Shown here: positions 49,794-58,876 of the stretch, piece by piece
How the letters are laid out: each line of letters opens with the position of its first letter
Numbering within the stretch: position 1 is the first letter of the stretch
Source of the DNA: JACCXM01 sp046328335
GTDB lineage: Bacteria; Chloroflexota; Chloroflexia; Thermomicrobiales; UBA6265
Direction of reading: 5' to 3'
DNA: 64,000 nt
Assembly: GCA_046328335.1 (NCBI GenBank)
Contig: JAXLWU010000001.1
Location: forward strand, 372,001-436,000
The notes under the pieces: model-generated
What the model saw: only the letters and a program-made list of their open reading frames with translations
Database searches by the model: none
What the model was told of the DNA's origin: nothing
Translations under genes and position numbers: made by a program

Positions 49794-52277
49794 TCAGGTG
49801 GACCCGGATCGATTGGGTGGGTCCGGATGGAACGGCGGGCGGGGGACGACGAGAGCGGCGGCTTCCCGGCGGGAGCGGACGCCGAGTTTGCCGAGGATAT
49901 TGGCGACGTGGGTATTCACGGTGCGGCGCCCGACAAAGAGGGTGTCGGCGATCTCGCGGTCGGTCATTCCCCACGCCAGCAGGCGCAGGACCTCCTGCTC
50001 GCGGCGGGTCAGGGCAGCGCTCCCGTGCGGCGCATCACGCGCCAACACGGCCTCGGCAAGGGGTTCCGCCGTCACCTCCCGCGCTTCCGCAATGGCCTGC
50101 TCTAGAGGAAGTGCCCGGCCCTCGGTCCAGGTGGCGACGAGTGCTTCGGGGCCCAGGATGTCGCGGAGGCCATCGACGTGCCGGCGGTAGACGGAGCGGG
50201 GCGGCACCACCAGCGGTTCGCCAATTCCCTCGAAGAGTGCCTCCGACGCGCCGTACAGGCGAGCGGCGGTTCCCAAACGCCCGCGACATGACGCCAGCCG
50301 GGCAACCGCGGCTAGCCACTCAGCCAGCAACTCTCGATTTCTGCAGCCGGCTTGCTCCCAGCAGATATGGGCCTCCGCAAGCAAGGCGGCGGCCGCTCGG
50401 TGGTCTCCCTCCTCGCAGGCCACGAGCCCGAGCGGGATCAGGTGGACAGCAAGGATCACGACGCTGCCGCGGTCTCTTCGCCAGGCCAAGGCAGTCTCGA
50501 AGTGGTCGGCAGCGGTGTCGAGGTCGCCTTTCCCGTAGGCGATGACGCCGAGGCAGTAGTGGGATGAATGGACGCCGCCCTCGTTTCCCAGCCGCTGGTA
50601 CGCGGTCATGGCCTTCTCGATCAGCGGCGTCGCCTCGTCATAACGTTCCTGGTTGAGCGCCCCCAGGCCGAGTAGGTGTAGTGCTCCCGTCTCCCAGAGC
50701 GTGTCGCCATGCTCGCGAGCCAGCGCCAGCAGTTCCTCGTAGACGGCTGTGGACAGCGCGTAAGAGCCCTGCCGCTCGAGATTGCGACCGAGGCCGGCCA
50801 GGCCGCGGAAGCGCGCCCGGAGCGGTGCATCCTGGCCACGAGCCAGCCCGCGCTCCAGCCAGGCGACCGCCTCGTCCCGGTGCCCTCGCACATCCCAGAA
50901 GGGTTGGAGCGCTCCCGCCAGCCGCAGCAGATCCACCCCGTTGCCGGTCTGCTCCAGCCAGGCCAGCGCCGAGCGCATGTTGTCGTAATCTGGCTCGATA
51001 CGCGCCAGCCAGGCAGGATCCTCCACCCAGGAGGCGTCGTAGACCGAGTTCAGCTCGGCCAGCGCAAGGCACCACGCCGCGTGCCGGTCTCGGACGAGCG
51101 CCTCCTCGCCGCTCTCGACCAGCCGCTCCAGCCCGTACTCGCGGATCATTTCCAGCATCCCAAAGCGCGGCGCGCCGTCCGGTCCCACGTCCGGCCGCAG
51201 GAGGCTGTTTGCGGCGAGTGAGGTGACGAGATCGAGTGTCGAGAGGGACGGGGGGAAGGGGGGAGCGGGGGAAGGGAAGGAGGCCGAAGCTGCGGCGGCG
51301 GTCGAGCTGAAGGGTGCGTGATCATTGCTTACATCCCCGACGACGCTCTCTTCCCCCTTTCCTCCGTTTCCCCTTTTTCCCGTTCCCCCCTCCCCCCATT
51401 CCTGCATTCCCACGGCTTCTGCCGCTTCGAGGGTGAAGCCGCCACTGAAAACCGCCAGCCGGCGGAAAAGGGACTGCTCGGCGGGATCGAGCAGATCGTA
51501 GGACCAGGCGATGGCGTCGCGCATCGTTTGCAACCGGGCCGGAACATCACGCGGGCCGCCCGTGAGGAGCGGCAAGCGCGGTTCCAGGCGAGCCAGCAGG
51601 GCCGGAGGCGGTAGGGCGGCGACGCGGGCGGCGGCCAATTCAATGGCCAACGGCAATCCGTCCAGCCTGCGGCAGATCTCGCCAATGACCGGTCTGTTCT
51701 CTTCGGTCAGAAAGAACTCTGCCCGGACGGCTCGCGCGCGGGCGGCAAAGAGGTCGACCGCCGCGGGATGCGCGAGGGGTGGCATGGGCAGGAGATGCTC
51801 GTCTCGCAGCCGCAGCGGCGCTCGGCTGGTGGCGAGCACCTGCAACCCGGGACAGGCGGTGAGGAGGTCGCCCACCTGCGCGAAGGCGGCGCGGACATGC
51901 TCGCAGTTGTCGAGGACAAGCAGGATCTGGCGGGAGCGGAGGACGGAGACGAGCACCTCCGCCAGCGGGCGCTCCGTGCCTTCGCGGATATCGAGCGTTC
52001 GGGCGATCGTCGGCAAGACGAGCGCCGGGTCGCGCACCGGCGCCAGATCGCCGACATGGATGCCGTCCGCAAATCTCCCTGATTTGGCCGCTTCGTGTGC
52101 CGCCGCCAGCGCCAGACGGGTCTTGCCGACCCCGCCGGGTCCGGTGAGGGTCACCAGGGGAACCGCGTCCCCCAGCAGAAGATTGCTGACGGCGGCTACC
52201 TCCTGCTCGCGCCCGATCAATGGCGTCCGCGGCAGCGGCACGAAAGACGGGTGGCAGGCAGGCGATGCGTCGGTCAT
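49794..52277 (-). CDS. STAND ATPase transcription regulator with C-terminal LuxR helix-turn-helix
   Basis: This 827-residue protein has an NB-ARC-type ATPase at the N-terminus (Walker A GPGGVGKT at residues 46-53, Walker B ILLVLDNCEH near 120, GLPLAIELAAARVAAL). TPR-like repeats run from about 430 to 720, and a LuxR/GerE helix-turn-helix lies at about 760-815 (LTRREQEVLRLLAWGMTDRE, then NTHVANILGKLGVRSRREA). Such regulators oligomerise on ligand binding and activate target operons. The ATG at 52277 was chosen. A Gly/Pro-rich insert at about residues 289-346 corresponds to G-tract repeats in the DNA. It is divergent from the GH42 gene. Confidence 0.87.
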   Translation of the reverse strand: MTDASPACHPSFVPLPRTPLIGREQEVAAVSNLLLGDAVPLVTLTGPGGVGKTRLALAAAHEAAKSGRFADGIHVGDLAPVRDPALVLPTIARTLDIREGTERPLAEVLVSVLRSRQILLVLDNCEHVRAAFAQVGDLLTACPGLQVLATSRAPLRLRDEHLLPMPPLAHPAAVDLFAARARAVRAEFFLTEENRPVIGEICRRLDGLPLAIELAAARVAALPPPALLARLEPRLPLLTGGPRDVPARLQTMRDAIAWSYDLLDPAEQSLFRRLAVFSGGFTLEAAEAVGMQEWGEGGTGKRGNGGKGEESVVGDVSNDHAPFSSTAAAASASFPSPAPPFPPSLSTLDLVTSLAANSLLRPDVGPDGAPRFGMLEMIREYGLERLVESGEEALVRDRHAAWCLALAELNSVYDASWVEDPAWLARIEPDYDNMRSALAWLEQTGNGVDLLRLAGALQPFWDVRGHRDEAVAWLERGLARGQDAPLRARFRGLAGLGRNLERQGSYALSTAVYEELLALAREHGDTLWETGALHLLGLGALNQERYDEATPLIEKAMTAYQRLGNEGGVHSSHYCLGVIAYGKGDLDTAADHFETALAWRRDRGSVVILAVHLIPLGLVACEEGDHRAAAALLAEAHICWEQAGCRNRELLAEWLAAVARLASCRGRLGTAARLYGASEALFEGIGEPLVVPPRSVYRRHVDGLRDILGPEALVATWTEGRALPLEQAIAEAREVTAEPLAEAVLARDAPHGSAALTRREQEVLRLLAWGMTDREIADTLFVGRRTVNTHVANILGKLGVRSRREAAALVVPRPPFHPDPPNRSGST
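51245..51400 (-). repeat. G/C-tract insertion inside the STAND regulator gene
   Basis: 51245-51282 is G/A-rich (runs of 4-6 G separated by AA or AGC), and 51351-51400 is the complementary type, C/T-rich, so the two arms can pair. The coding result is a low-complexity segment (EGGTGKRGNGGKG ... SFPSPAPPFPPS) between the ATPase and the next helix block. The same GGGGGAA pattern is at 47343-47388. Confidence 0.7.
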
Positions 52278-52510
52278 GGCAACCCTGGTCGAGTGTCGGT
52301 ATTTCACAGGGATGATAGCGGCACGGCGTCTCGAATCCGCCGCGTCAGATCGGCGCCGCCCTGAGGCGACGCCGTTGGGGTCGAGTTTTTCTGAATCCTC
52401 TGTTGCCGCGGATGCTCTGATCAGATGGGCGCTGCGCTAGGATAGGGGGCTGAGGAGACCATCGTGAATGGTTCGCGGACGCGCGACGCAAGCGGTAGAG
52501 GACGGCGAGA

Positions 52511-54463
52511 GTGATCGATAAGTCAGGACTCATCGACCAGCGCGAGACGTTTGCGCTCGGGGTCTGCTTCTACCCGGAGCACTGGCCGCGGGAGCGGTGG
52601 GCGCCGTACGCGCGGCAGATGCGCGACCTGGGCATTTCCTACGTCCGCATCGCCGAGTTCGCCTGGGCGAAGATGGAGCCGCGGCGGGGCGAGTTCGATT
52701 GGGCCTGGCTCGACGATGCGATCGCGGTTCTCGCCGGCGAAGGGCTGAAGGTCATTCTCTGCACGCCCACCGCGACCCCACCGGCCTGGCTGATCCACGC
52801 GCACCCGGAGATCCTGCCGGTCGATCCGGAGGGCCGGGTGCGGCAGTTTGGCTCCCGCCGGCACTATGAACCGGCCGCCGAGGTCTACCGCGCCGAGTCG
52901 CGGCGGATCACCCGTGAAATCGCGGGGCGGTACGGTCAGCATCCAGCGGTGGTCGGTTGGCAGACGGACAACGAACTGGGCGATCACGAAACGACTCGTT
53001 CCTGGGGCGACATCAGCCGGACCGGGTTCCAAGCGTGGTTGCGGGCGCGCTACGGCGATCTGGATGCGCTCAATCAGGCGTGGGGCGCGATCTTCTGGAG
53101 CCAGTCGTACGGCGCGTGGGAGGAGATCGGTCTGCCGCAGAACCTCCCGGCCAGTCCCAACCCCTCGCATCTGCTCGATTTCTACCGCTATCGCTCCGAT
53201 GTCATCGTTTCATTTCAGGAGGAGCAGGCCGCGATCCTGCGGGAACTCTCGCCCGGCCGCTGGATCACCCACAACTTCATGCGCTTTTTCGACGAGTTCG
53301 ATCACTACGCGGCGGCGAGATGCCTCGATTTCGCGACGTGGGATTCTTACCCGACCGGGGGGGTAGAACTCTCCTGGCTGACAGACAGCGAGAAAGCCCG
53401 CTGGGCGCGGACCGGGCATCCCGATCTGATCTCCTTCAGCCACGATTGCTATCGCGGGCTCTTTGGAGAAAACCGGGGACCGTGGGTGATGGAGCAGCAA
53501 GCGGGGCAGATCAACTGGGCGCCGTACAACCCGCTGCCAGCGACGGGAGCGGTTGCGCTCTGGACGGCGCAGGGATACGCCCACGGCTGCGACGTGATCT
53601 CCTATTTCCGCTGGCGGGCGGCGACGGTGGCGCAGGAGTTGATGCACTCCGGGTTGCTGCGGCACGACGAAACGCTCGATCGGGGCGGGGTGGAGATTGC
53701 CGCGCTGGAGTTGCCGGGCCGCGTCAACGCGGCGGTGAACGCGCGGGTGGCGCTGCTGCACGATTACGAGAGTCTCTGGGTCTACGATGCGCAACCGCAC
53801 AGTCAGGATGCCACCTACTGGCGGCAATTGACGCTCTTCTACACCGCCCTGCGTGAGTTGGGAGTCGATGTCGATGTTCGCCATCCCGACCACGATCTGG
53901 CCGGGTATGACCTGGTGGTCGTGCCCGCCATCCAATTAATGGGCGCCGGCCGGGCGCGACATCTCGCCCGCGCGGCGCGGGATTCGCTGCTGCTCTGTGG
54001 ACCGCGGGTCGGGTACCGCACGCCGACCGGCCGGGTGCACGAGGATGGGCAACCGGGGCCGCTGCGCGATCTCCTGGGCTGCGCGTTGCAGAATTTCGAT
54101 TCGATGCGGCCGGGGTTGACCTGCCACATCGGTTCCCACGAAGCCGCGATCTGGGCGGAGAGTTACACCCCGCGCGGCGCCCGGTTGCTGCACACCTACG
54201 ACGATGGACCGATGGCGGGTGAGGCCGCGGTGCTGCGGCATGGCAACGCGGTGACGCTCGGCGCCTGGAGTCCATCGCTCATCCGCGAGGTCACCGCCGG
54301 ATTGTTGCGCGAACGGGGCATCCCCCATGGGTTGTTGCCGGAAGGCGTCCGCGTGGCGCGGCGCGGATCGCTGGAGACCTGGATGAATTTCAACCAGGCG
54401 CCGGTGACCTTGCCGGATGGCACACTGCTCGGGCCGGTGTCGTTCGAGGTGCGGAACGCATAG
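52511..54463 (+). CDS. GH42 beta-galactosidase
   Basis: This 650-residue glycoside hydrolase family 42 enzyme starts with GVCFYPEHWPRERWAPYARQ and has the expected acid/base Glu155 in GWQTDNELGDH and nucleophile Glu328 in WVMEQQAGQINW. A trimerisation domain follows (YDLVVVPAIQL) and a small C-terminal beta domain. It splits beta-galactosides in the cytosol; no signal peptide is seen. It starts at a GTG. The divergent STAND-LuxR regulator is a good candidate for its control, with 233 bases between the starts. Confidence 0.94.
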   Translation: MIDKSGLIDQRETFALGVCFYPEHWPRERWAPYARQMRDLGISYVRIAEFAWAKMEPRRGEFDWAWLDDAIAVLAGEGLKVILCTPTATPPAWLIHAHPEILPVDPEGRVRQFGSRRHYEPAAEVYRAESRRITREIAGRYGQHPAVVGWQTDNELGDHETTRSWGDISRTGFQAWLRARYGDLDALNQAWGAIFWSQSYGAWEEIGLPQNLPASPNPSHLLDFYRYRSDVIVSFQEEQAAILRELSPGRWITHNFMRFFDEFDHYAAARCLDFATWDSYPTGGVELSWLTDSEKARWARTGHPDLISFSHDCYRGLFGENRGPWVMEQQAGQINWAPYNPLPATGAVALWTAQGYAHGCDVISYFRWRAATVAQELMHSGLLRHDETLDRGGVEIAALELPGRVNAAVNARVALLHDYESLWVYDAQPHSQDATYWRQLTLFYTALRELGVDVDVRHPDHDLAGYDLVVVPAIQLMGAGRARHLARAARDSLLLCGPRVGYRTPTGRVHEDGQPGPLRDLLGCALQNFDSMRPGLTCHIGSHEAAIWAESYTPRGARLLHTYDDGPMAGEAAVLRHGNAVTLGAWSPSLIREVTAGLLRERGIPHGLLPEGVRVARRGSLETWMNFNQAPVTLPDGTLLGPVSFEVRNA

Positions 54464-54466
54464 GCG

Positions 54467-54498
54467 GCGAGTCGGCGAGTCGGCAAGTCGGCGAGAAA
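54467..54498 (+). repeat. Octamer minisatellite GCGAGTCG
   Basis: Four tandem octamers (GCGAGTCG, GCGAGTCG, GCAAGTCG, GCGAGAAA) lie directly after the GH42 stop codon. The unit is a close relative of the GGCAAGAC octamers at 47452-47510. Confidence 0.8.
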
Positions 54499-54545
54499 AC
54501 AAGACGGAGAGACGAGGGACCGGAGTGGCGCGTGCCGCCGCGGCG

Positions 54546-55076
54546 TCATGAACCTTTGGGCGCGAAGCGAGCGATGTGCTCTTGCTTCAGCCGCTGGTAG
54601 TCGGGGTCGTCGCGAGCCTGGACGTAGCGCTCGTAGAAGGTGCGGGCCGATTCGGCCTTTGTCGGGTCCTCGTCGCGGGGTAGTACCTCCTTCTTGCCGG
54701 GGGACCATTTGCGCCCGCTCTTGTGGTTGGCGTAGCGGCGGGCACGGGTGAACCCCATCTGGAGAAACTTGCGCGCCATGTCCATGCCGACGAAATCCCC
54801 CTCCGCCTTGTAGGCGAGGAACCGGGTATAGAGGGTGTCGGCGGAATCGCGGGCGATCTCCGGGGTGCGGAACCGCCAGTGCGGCAGCAATTCCGACTTG
54901 TACGGCTGGACGAGGAGGACACCTTGCTCGCCCTTGCCGACCCGGTACAACTCCGGATGGGCACGGAAATCGATCGTAGCGAAGTCGAGGCTGTAGTCGA
55001 ATGCCGGCGCAGCAGCGGGCGGTGTCGGAGGACTCAGTGTTTCTCTGGAATCGTCATGTTCGCCGTCCTGGTTCAC
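54546..55076 (-). CDS. DUF4385-family protein
   Basis: This 176-residue soluble protein closely follows the DUF4385 family: FDYSLDFATIDFRAHPELYR, VGKGEQGVLLVQPYKSELLP, HWRFRTPEIARDSADTLYTR and MDMARKFLQMGFTRARRYAN. It is broadly distributed in bacteria, and its function is unknown. The N-terminus is Pro-rich and poorly conserved. It faces the GH42 gene 3' end to 3' end and is not obviously linked to it. Confidence 0.85.
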   Translation of the reverse strand: MNQDGEHDDSRETLSPPTPPAAAPAFDYSLDFATIDFRAHPELYRVGKGEQGVLLVQPYKSELLPHWRFRTPEIARDSADTLYTRFLAYKAEGDFVGMDMARKFLQMGFTRARRYANHKSGRKWSPGKKEVLPRDEDPTKAESARTFYERYVQARDDPDYQRLKQEHIARFAPKGS

Positions 55077-55240
55077 GCGAGTCCTCCGAGTTTTCAGAGT
55101 TCATGACTGCCTAACAGACATGAGCGGTGAAACAACGAAGCATGCCGTGTGCCTTGCGATGGCCGCGGGGATGAAGCCGATTCTGCATGATCGCTGCCTT
55201 TGCTGCGTGCCAAGGGTCTTCACCCCAATTCCGCGAACGC

Positions 55241-55316
55241 CCCTCACCCCAACCCTGGCTCCCTTCCAGGCCTCCCTCCTTCGGAGGCAGGAGTCTCCGC
55301 GGGCGCGGGACGAGGG
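55241..55316. repeat. Dispersed repeat family 1, copy E (long form)
   Basis: CCCTCACCCCAACCCTGGCT then CCCTTCCAGGCCTCCCTCC, with TCGGAGGCAGGAGTCTCCGC: the same long form as copy A at 24702, about 30 kb away. It lies in the 461-base gap 55077-55537, which holds no gene. Confidence 0.7.
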
Positions 55317-55401
55317 ACTGACTGCGTTGTTATCGGTGGTCGTGGCGAGAGCGTTCAATCGGATTCGCGCTGATTTACCGTTTGGTGCGACCGGCGAGTC
55401 T

Positions 55402-55480
55402 GCTCCGCGAGCGAGGAGTCTCGGCGTGGGAGAAATTGTGATAGACGACGAGGTTCCTCGCTGCGGCTCGGAACGACACC
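55402..55480. repeat. Dispersed repeat family 2, copy 4
   Basis: GCTCCGCGAGCGAGGAGTCT then CGGCGTGGGAG at the left and GACGAGGTTCCTCGCTGCGG, CTCGGAACGACA at the right. The right end is the mirror of the TGTCGTCCCGA left ends seen in copies 1-3. Confidence 0.6.
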
Positions 55481-55537
55481 AGTCTTGTGTGATGGGAAGG
55501 TTCGTCTGTTTGCGGTTGCAGGCGTGAAGTCAGATGG

Positions 55538-56509
55538 TCAGGCGCGTAGCAGGGTGATCACCGGGGCCATCGCTTCGATGCCGGCCAGACCGTCGAGGAC
55601 TGGAGCGACCTGGATGTGGGTGATCCCTTCGGCGGCGAAGCGGCGCAGTTCTGCCGCGATCGTCTCCGGTGATCCGGTGAGAGGTTGCCGCGCGCCTGGC
55701 GTCAGGGGCGTCGCGTCCGGGTAGCGCAATCCGCTTTCGTCTGCTGGCTGCTGATCGATGGCGATGCCGACGGTGCGTTCGAGGGTCGCGGGATCACGTC
55801 CGACCGCGAGGCAGGCGGCGTCGGTCGTTTCGCGCAGGGCGGGAATCTGGTCGGCGTAACTGCGGGCATGGACGAGCCAGCCATTCCACTGGTCGGCATG
55901 GCGGGCGATCAGTTGGGCCATGCGCGGGCGGCCGGCGAGTGTCCCGATCATGATCGGCGGTCCCTGTGGGCGGGGGCCGCGCGGGCGGAGTTCGCAATCG
56001 TTCGCGGTGTGGTAGGTCCCCTGGAAATCGAGCCGTCCATCGCGCAGCAGGGCGCGGATCATCTGCACCGCTTCCTCGAAGCGCTCGAAGCGGTGATCGA
56101 AGGGATAGCCGTAAGCGAGATACTCCGGTTCGTGCCAACCGGCGCCGAGCCCGAGCACCAGGCGGCCGTCGCTGATCTCATCGAGGGTATCCGCCATCTT
56201 GGCGAGTAGCGCCGGATTGCGGTAGCCGGTGCAGGCGACGAGCGAGCCCAACTGGATGGTCGAGGTGACCGCGGCGAGACCACAGAGGAGCGACCAGCAT
56301 TCCCAGGGACCGTGGGCCGGCTCGCCCGCGAAGCGGAAGAGGAGGTGATCGGGGAGCCAGAAGGAATCGAACCCGACATCCTCCGCCCGGCGCGCCATCG
56401 CGGACAGATCGCGCCAGCCGAGCGCGCCATCGCGCATCCCGCCGACGATCGAACTGACGTAGAGACCGATCTTCGGCGCCGGCGCGGTTGTGTCCATGAT
56501 TGCTCCCAT
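55538..56509 (-). CDS. LLM-class (F420/flavin-dependent) oxidoreductase
   Basis: This 323-residue TIM-barrel oxidoreductase of the luciferase-like family has AEDVGFDSFWLPDHLLFR near the N-terminus, then TSTIQLGSLVACTGYRNPAL, KMADTLDEISDGRLVLGLGA and GWHEPEYLAYGYPFDHRFER. The C-terminal part is LTGSPETIAAELRRFAAEGI. The family uses F420 or FMN, and this subtype is usually annotated F420-dependent. The substrate is unknown. The start is the ATG at 56509, with an ATG four codons later as an alternative; both have GGAG-type sites. Confidence 0.88.
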   Translation of the reverse strand: MGAIMDTTAPAPKIGLYVSSIVGGMRDGALGWRDLSAMARRAEDVGFDSFWLPDHLLFRFAGEPAHGPWECWSLLCGLAAVTSTIQLGSLVACTGYRNPALLAKMADTLDEISDGRLVLGLGAGWHEPEYLAYGYPFDHRFERFEEAVQMIRALLRDGRLDFQGTYHTANDCELRPRGPRPQGPPIMIGTLAGRPRMAQLIARHADQWNGWLVHARSYADQIPALRETTDAACLAVGRDPATLERTVGIAIDQQPADESGLRYPDATPLTPGARQPLTGSPETIAAELRRFAAEGITHIQVAPVLDGLAGIEAMAPVITLLRA

Positions 56510-56787
56510 TGCTTGCTCCGGCGGTCACGGATTCGCGCTCGAGTGCTTCGGCGGTAGGCGCATTGTATGAGGTCCATCCGCTTCCGGGAAGATACCGCCG
56601 AAAGAGGTTCAATGAACACCCTGATCGGTGCGACCAAGATCGCATCGCCTCATGGTATGGTCCCGCGCTTCAGCACCGACATTTTTGAAGCGCGGGGCCA
56701 GGAGACCCAGTATCGATTCGGCGGTTGATGATCACTTGAACGTGACCGCGGGGTAACCGCTGTTGGAATGATCCGACCGCAGGCCGG

Positions 56788-57537
56788 CTAGCTGGTCGGC
56801 GTGGCGGCGGGAGCGCCGGCGCGCGCCTCGCTGGTGATGACCTGGACGGTGAGGGGTGCCCGCTCGTCACCGGGGGTGCCGTAGGCCACGACGTCATAGA
56901 CGACGCCTGGCTCGACGGTGACATCCGGAATATCGAGCGCGACTTCGCTGGTGCCGTGCAGGCGCACTTCCAAGTCGTAGGTTCCGGCAGGTACGTCCAC
57001 CGGAGCGGAGAGTTGGGCGTACTGCAGGTTGTCGACGATGACATTGCCGCCCTTGACCGCGATGTCGACCGCCGGAACGTCGACCGTGGCATGCACCACC
57101 CGCACCCGCGCCTGATCAGCAGCAAGGGGGGACTTGTCGACCGGGACCGGGATGACGAGGGGGTCGGAGAGGATCAGAATGTAGTCCTCGTTGGCCACGA
57201 CCGGCGCGATGGCATCGAAGACGATGTAGTTGAACCCGGCGCGGTCGCGGCGCACGGTGGCTCGGACCAGGCCTGGTGACACGTCGATCCAGTCGCTGGT
57301 CATGCCGTAGGTGAACTCGTCCAGTTCCTTCTTGCCGTTGAAGAGAACCTCGACCTTGCCGAGGGAGGGCGCGGCATTGAGCACCTTGATGCGCGTCGGA
57401 AACGGCGTCTGCGCTCGCGTCACCGCGAAACCGCGCGTTCCCGCCAGCGCCACGACGGCGCCGGCTCCCGCCACGCGGAGCAGGCCGCGCCGGGACTGCG
57501 AGATTGTGCGCATGGCAGCGGGTACCTCATCGATCAT
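56788..57537 (-). CDS. Secreted DUF4397 protein
   Basis: This 249-residue protein has an N-terminal SRRGLLRVAGAGAVVALAG stretch that looks like a twin-arginine (Tat) or lipoprotein-free signal. Two DUF4397 beta-sandwich units follow: RIKVLNAAPSLGKVEVLFNG and ARVRVVHATVDVPAVDIAVK. DUF4397 domains occur in secreted proteins of Chloroflexota and relatives; function is unknown. The ATG at 57537 follows a strong GGAGGAAAA site, so the longer frame to 57567 is not used. It lies within a minus-strand group of stress-type genes. Confidence 0.85.
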   Translation of the reverse strand: MIDEVPAAMRTISQSRRGLLRVAGAGAVVALAGTRGFAVTRAQTPFPTRIKVLNAAPSLGKVEVLFNGKKELDEFTYGMTSDWIDVSPGLVRATVRRDRAGFNYIVFDAIAPVVANEDYILILSDPLVIPVPVDKSPLAADQARVRVVHATVDVPAVDIAVKGGNVIVDNLQYAQLSAPVDVPAGTYDLEVRLHGTSEVALDIPDVTVEPGVVYDVVAYGTPGDERAPLTVQVITSEARAGAPAATPTS

Positions 57538-57644
57538 GTTGTTTTCCTCCTGGTCCGGAAATTTCACGCCAACTTCTGCTCTCGGTCATCGATGGTGCGC
57601 CGGGACGGCAGAACGGGATATTCCGCGCACCGGCGCGAAGCAGG

Positions 57645-58169
57645 TCAGGCGGTCTGGCGCTCGAACAGCGCCTCGGCAGCCTGCTTGCTGATCTCCGTCC
57701 AGCCAACGCGGTACGCGATTTCATCGAGGTACCGTACGACATCGTCGGTCCACTGGTGCCAGATCACGGCGACGAGCAGCGACTGGTTCGGCTCGAGTTG
57801 CTCCGCGACGGCGCGGAGCGCGTTGTCCTCGAATCCCGCGTCACGCAGACGCGCGCCAAGCCCGCCCATTGCCGCGCCCGCCGCGGTCGAGGCGATCAAC
57901 GCGGGGGGAAAGATCAATCCGACGATGCCGCCGATGATCGCCCCTTTGCCAAGTCCGGCGAGCGTGGTCCGGTCCTTGGTCTCGTTGAACTCGATTCCGC
58001 CGTCCATGTTCTTGGAGATGACGGCGGCATTATCGATGTCGATGAGCCAGGCGCGGTCGGCTCGCTTGAGTTCTTCCAGCGCATCGGCGGCGCCATACCA
58101 GGTGTCGAAGACCGCCCAGATCAGCGACTGCGGCCAATCCGTAAGATGACCCTTGTCGATTACGGCCAT
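57645..58169 (-). CDS. DUF1269-family membrane-associated protein
   Basis: This 174-residue protein reads MAVIDKGHLTDWPQSLIWAV, FDTWYGAADALEELKRADRA and the glycine-rich membrane segment GLGKGAIIGGIVGLIFPPAL IASTAAGAAMGG, the DUF1269 pattern. Such proteins are induced by stress or general sigma factors in several bacteria; their molecular role is unknown. It lies 49 bases downstream of the 154-residue protein on the same strand and may share its transcript. Confidence 0.82.
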   Translation of the reverse strand: MAVIDKGHLTDWPQSLIWAVFDTWYGAADALEELKRADRAWLIDIDNAAVISKNMDGGIEFNETKDRTTLAGLGKGAIIGGIVGLIFPPALIASTAAGAAMGGLGARLRDAGFEDNALRAVAEQLEPNQSLLVAVIWHQWTDDVVRYLDEIAYRVGWTEISKQAAEALFERQTA

Positions 58170-58218
58170 GATGTCTACCTCCTCTTTCTGTCGTTCCGCA
58201 TCGGGTGTGGATGCGGCG

Positions 58219-58683
58219 TCACTCGCTCAGTTGACCCAATGCCTGGCGATACTCCTGTTCGGTTCGCGGCTGGCACAGGTCGGTCAGGGCCTGGTTCACG
58301 GCCGGCAGAATAGTGGCGAGCACCTCGCGGGCCTGCCCTTCAGTGGTCCCGGCGCGGCGCGCCGCCTCGCGGGTCGCCACATCGACCATGCCGCCGAAAG
58401 TGACGCGAAAATCGTCAATGGCGGATTGCCGCACGGCGGGGTTTTCCACCATGCGGCTGTAGAACTGACGCGATGAAACCGGAAGTGGGATCGAAGAGAC
58501 CGCGAACAGCCGCCTCAGCAGTTCGGGATTCGTCCCAGTGAGGCGCGCCAAGAGTGGCAGTTCCACTTGCAGAAGGGTGACAACCGTCCCTTCTGATAGT
58601 CCAAAAATGCGGGCCGTCGAGGCCAGAGCGCCTTCTGCGGCAATGGCATCCAGCAGTCGCTCTGATGTCAGCTGAGAAGGCAT
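58219..58683 (-). CDS. Conserved hypothetical protein
   Basis: This 154-residue helical protein reads MPSQLTSERLLDAIAAEGAL, then IFGLSEGTVVTLLQVELPLL, PLPVSSRQFYSRMVENPAVR and REVLATILPAVNQALTDLCQ. It has a DUF937-like helical look, but I cannot assign it to a family. It has no membrane segment. It lies between the DUF1269 gene and the small charged protein in a tight minus-strand group. Confidence 0.6.
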   Translation of the reverse strand: MPSQLTSERLLDAIAAEGALASTARIFGLSEGTVVTLLQVELPLLARLTGTNPELLRRLFAVSSIPLPVSSRQFYSRMVENPAVRQSAIDDFRVTFGGMVDVATREAARRAGTTEGQAREVLATILPAVNQALTDLCQPRTEQEYRQALGQLSE

Positions 58684-58876
58684 CTGGTGACCTCAAATCC
58701 ACGGCAGTGGCGCTCGACTGATGGATCGTCGCGGCCCGATGATCCGAGAAATCTCACTCCGGATCTCAGCCCGGAGAATCCGATTCACAAGCCCCGAGTT
58801 TGGGGGGCGGGCGTGGGGGCGGCGCCAGACGCCCAGCCTCTGCTCTGGTCGCCTGACGCCGGCCGGTCAGTGGTCG

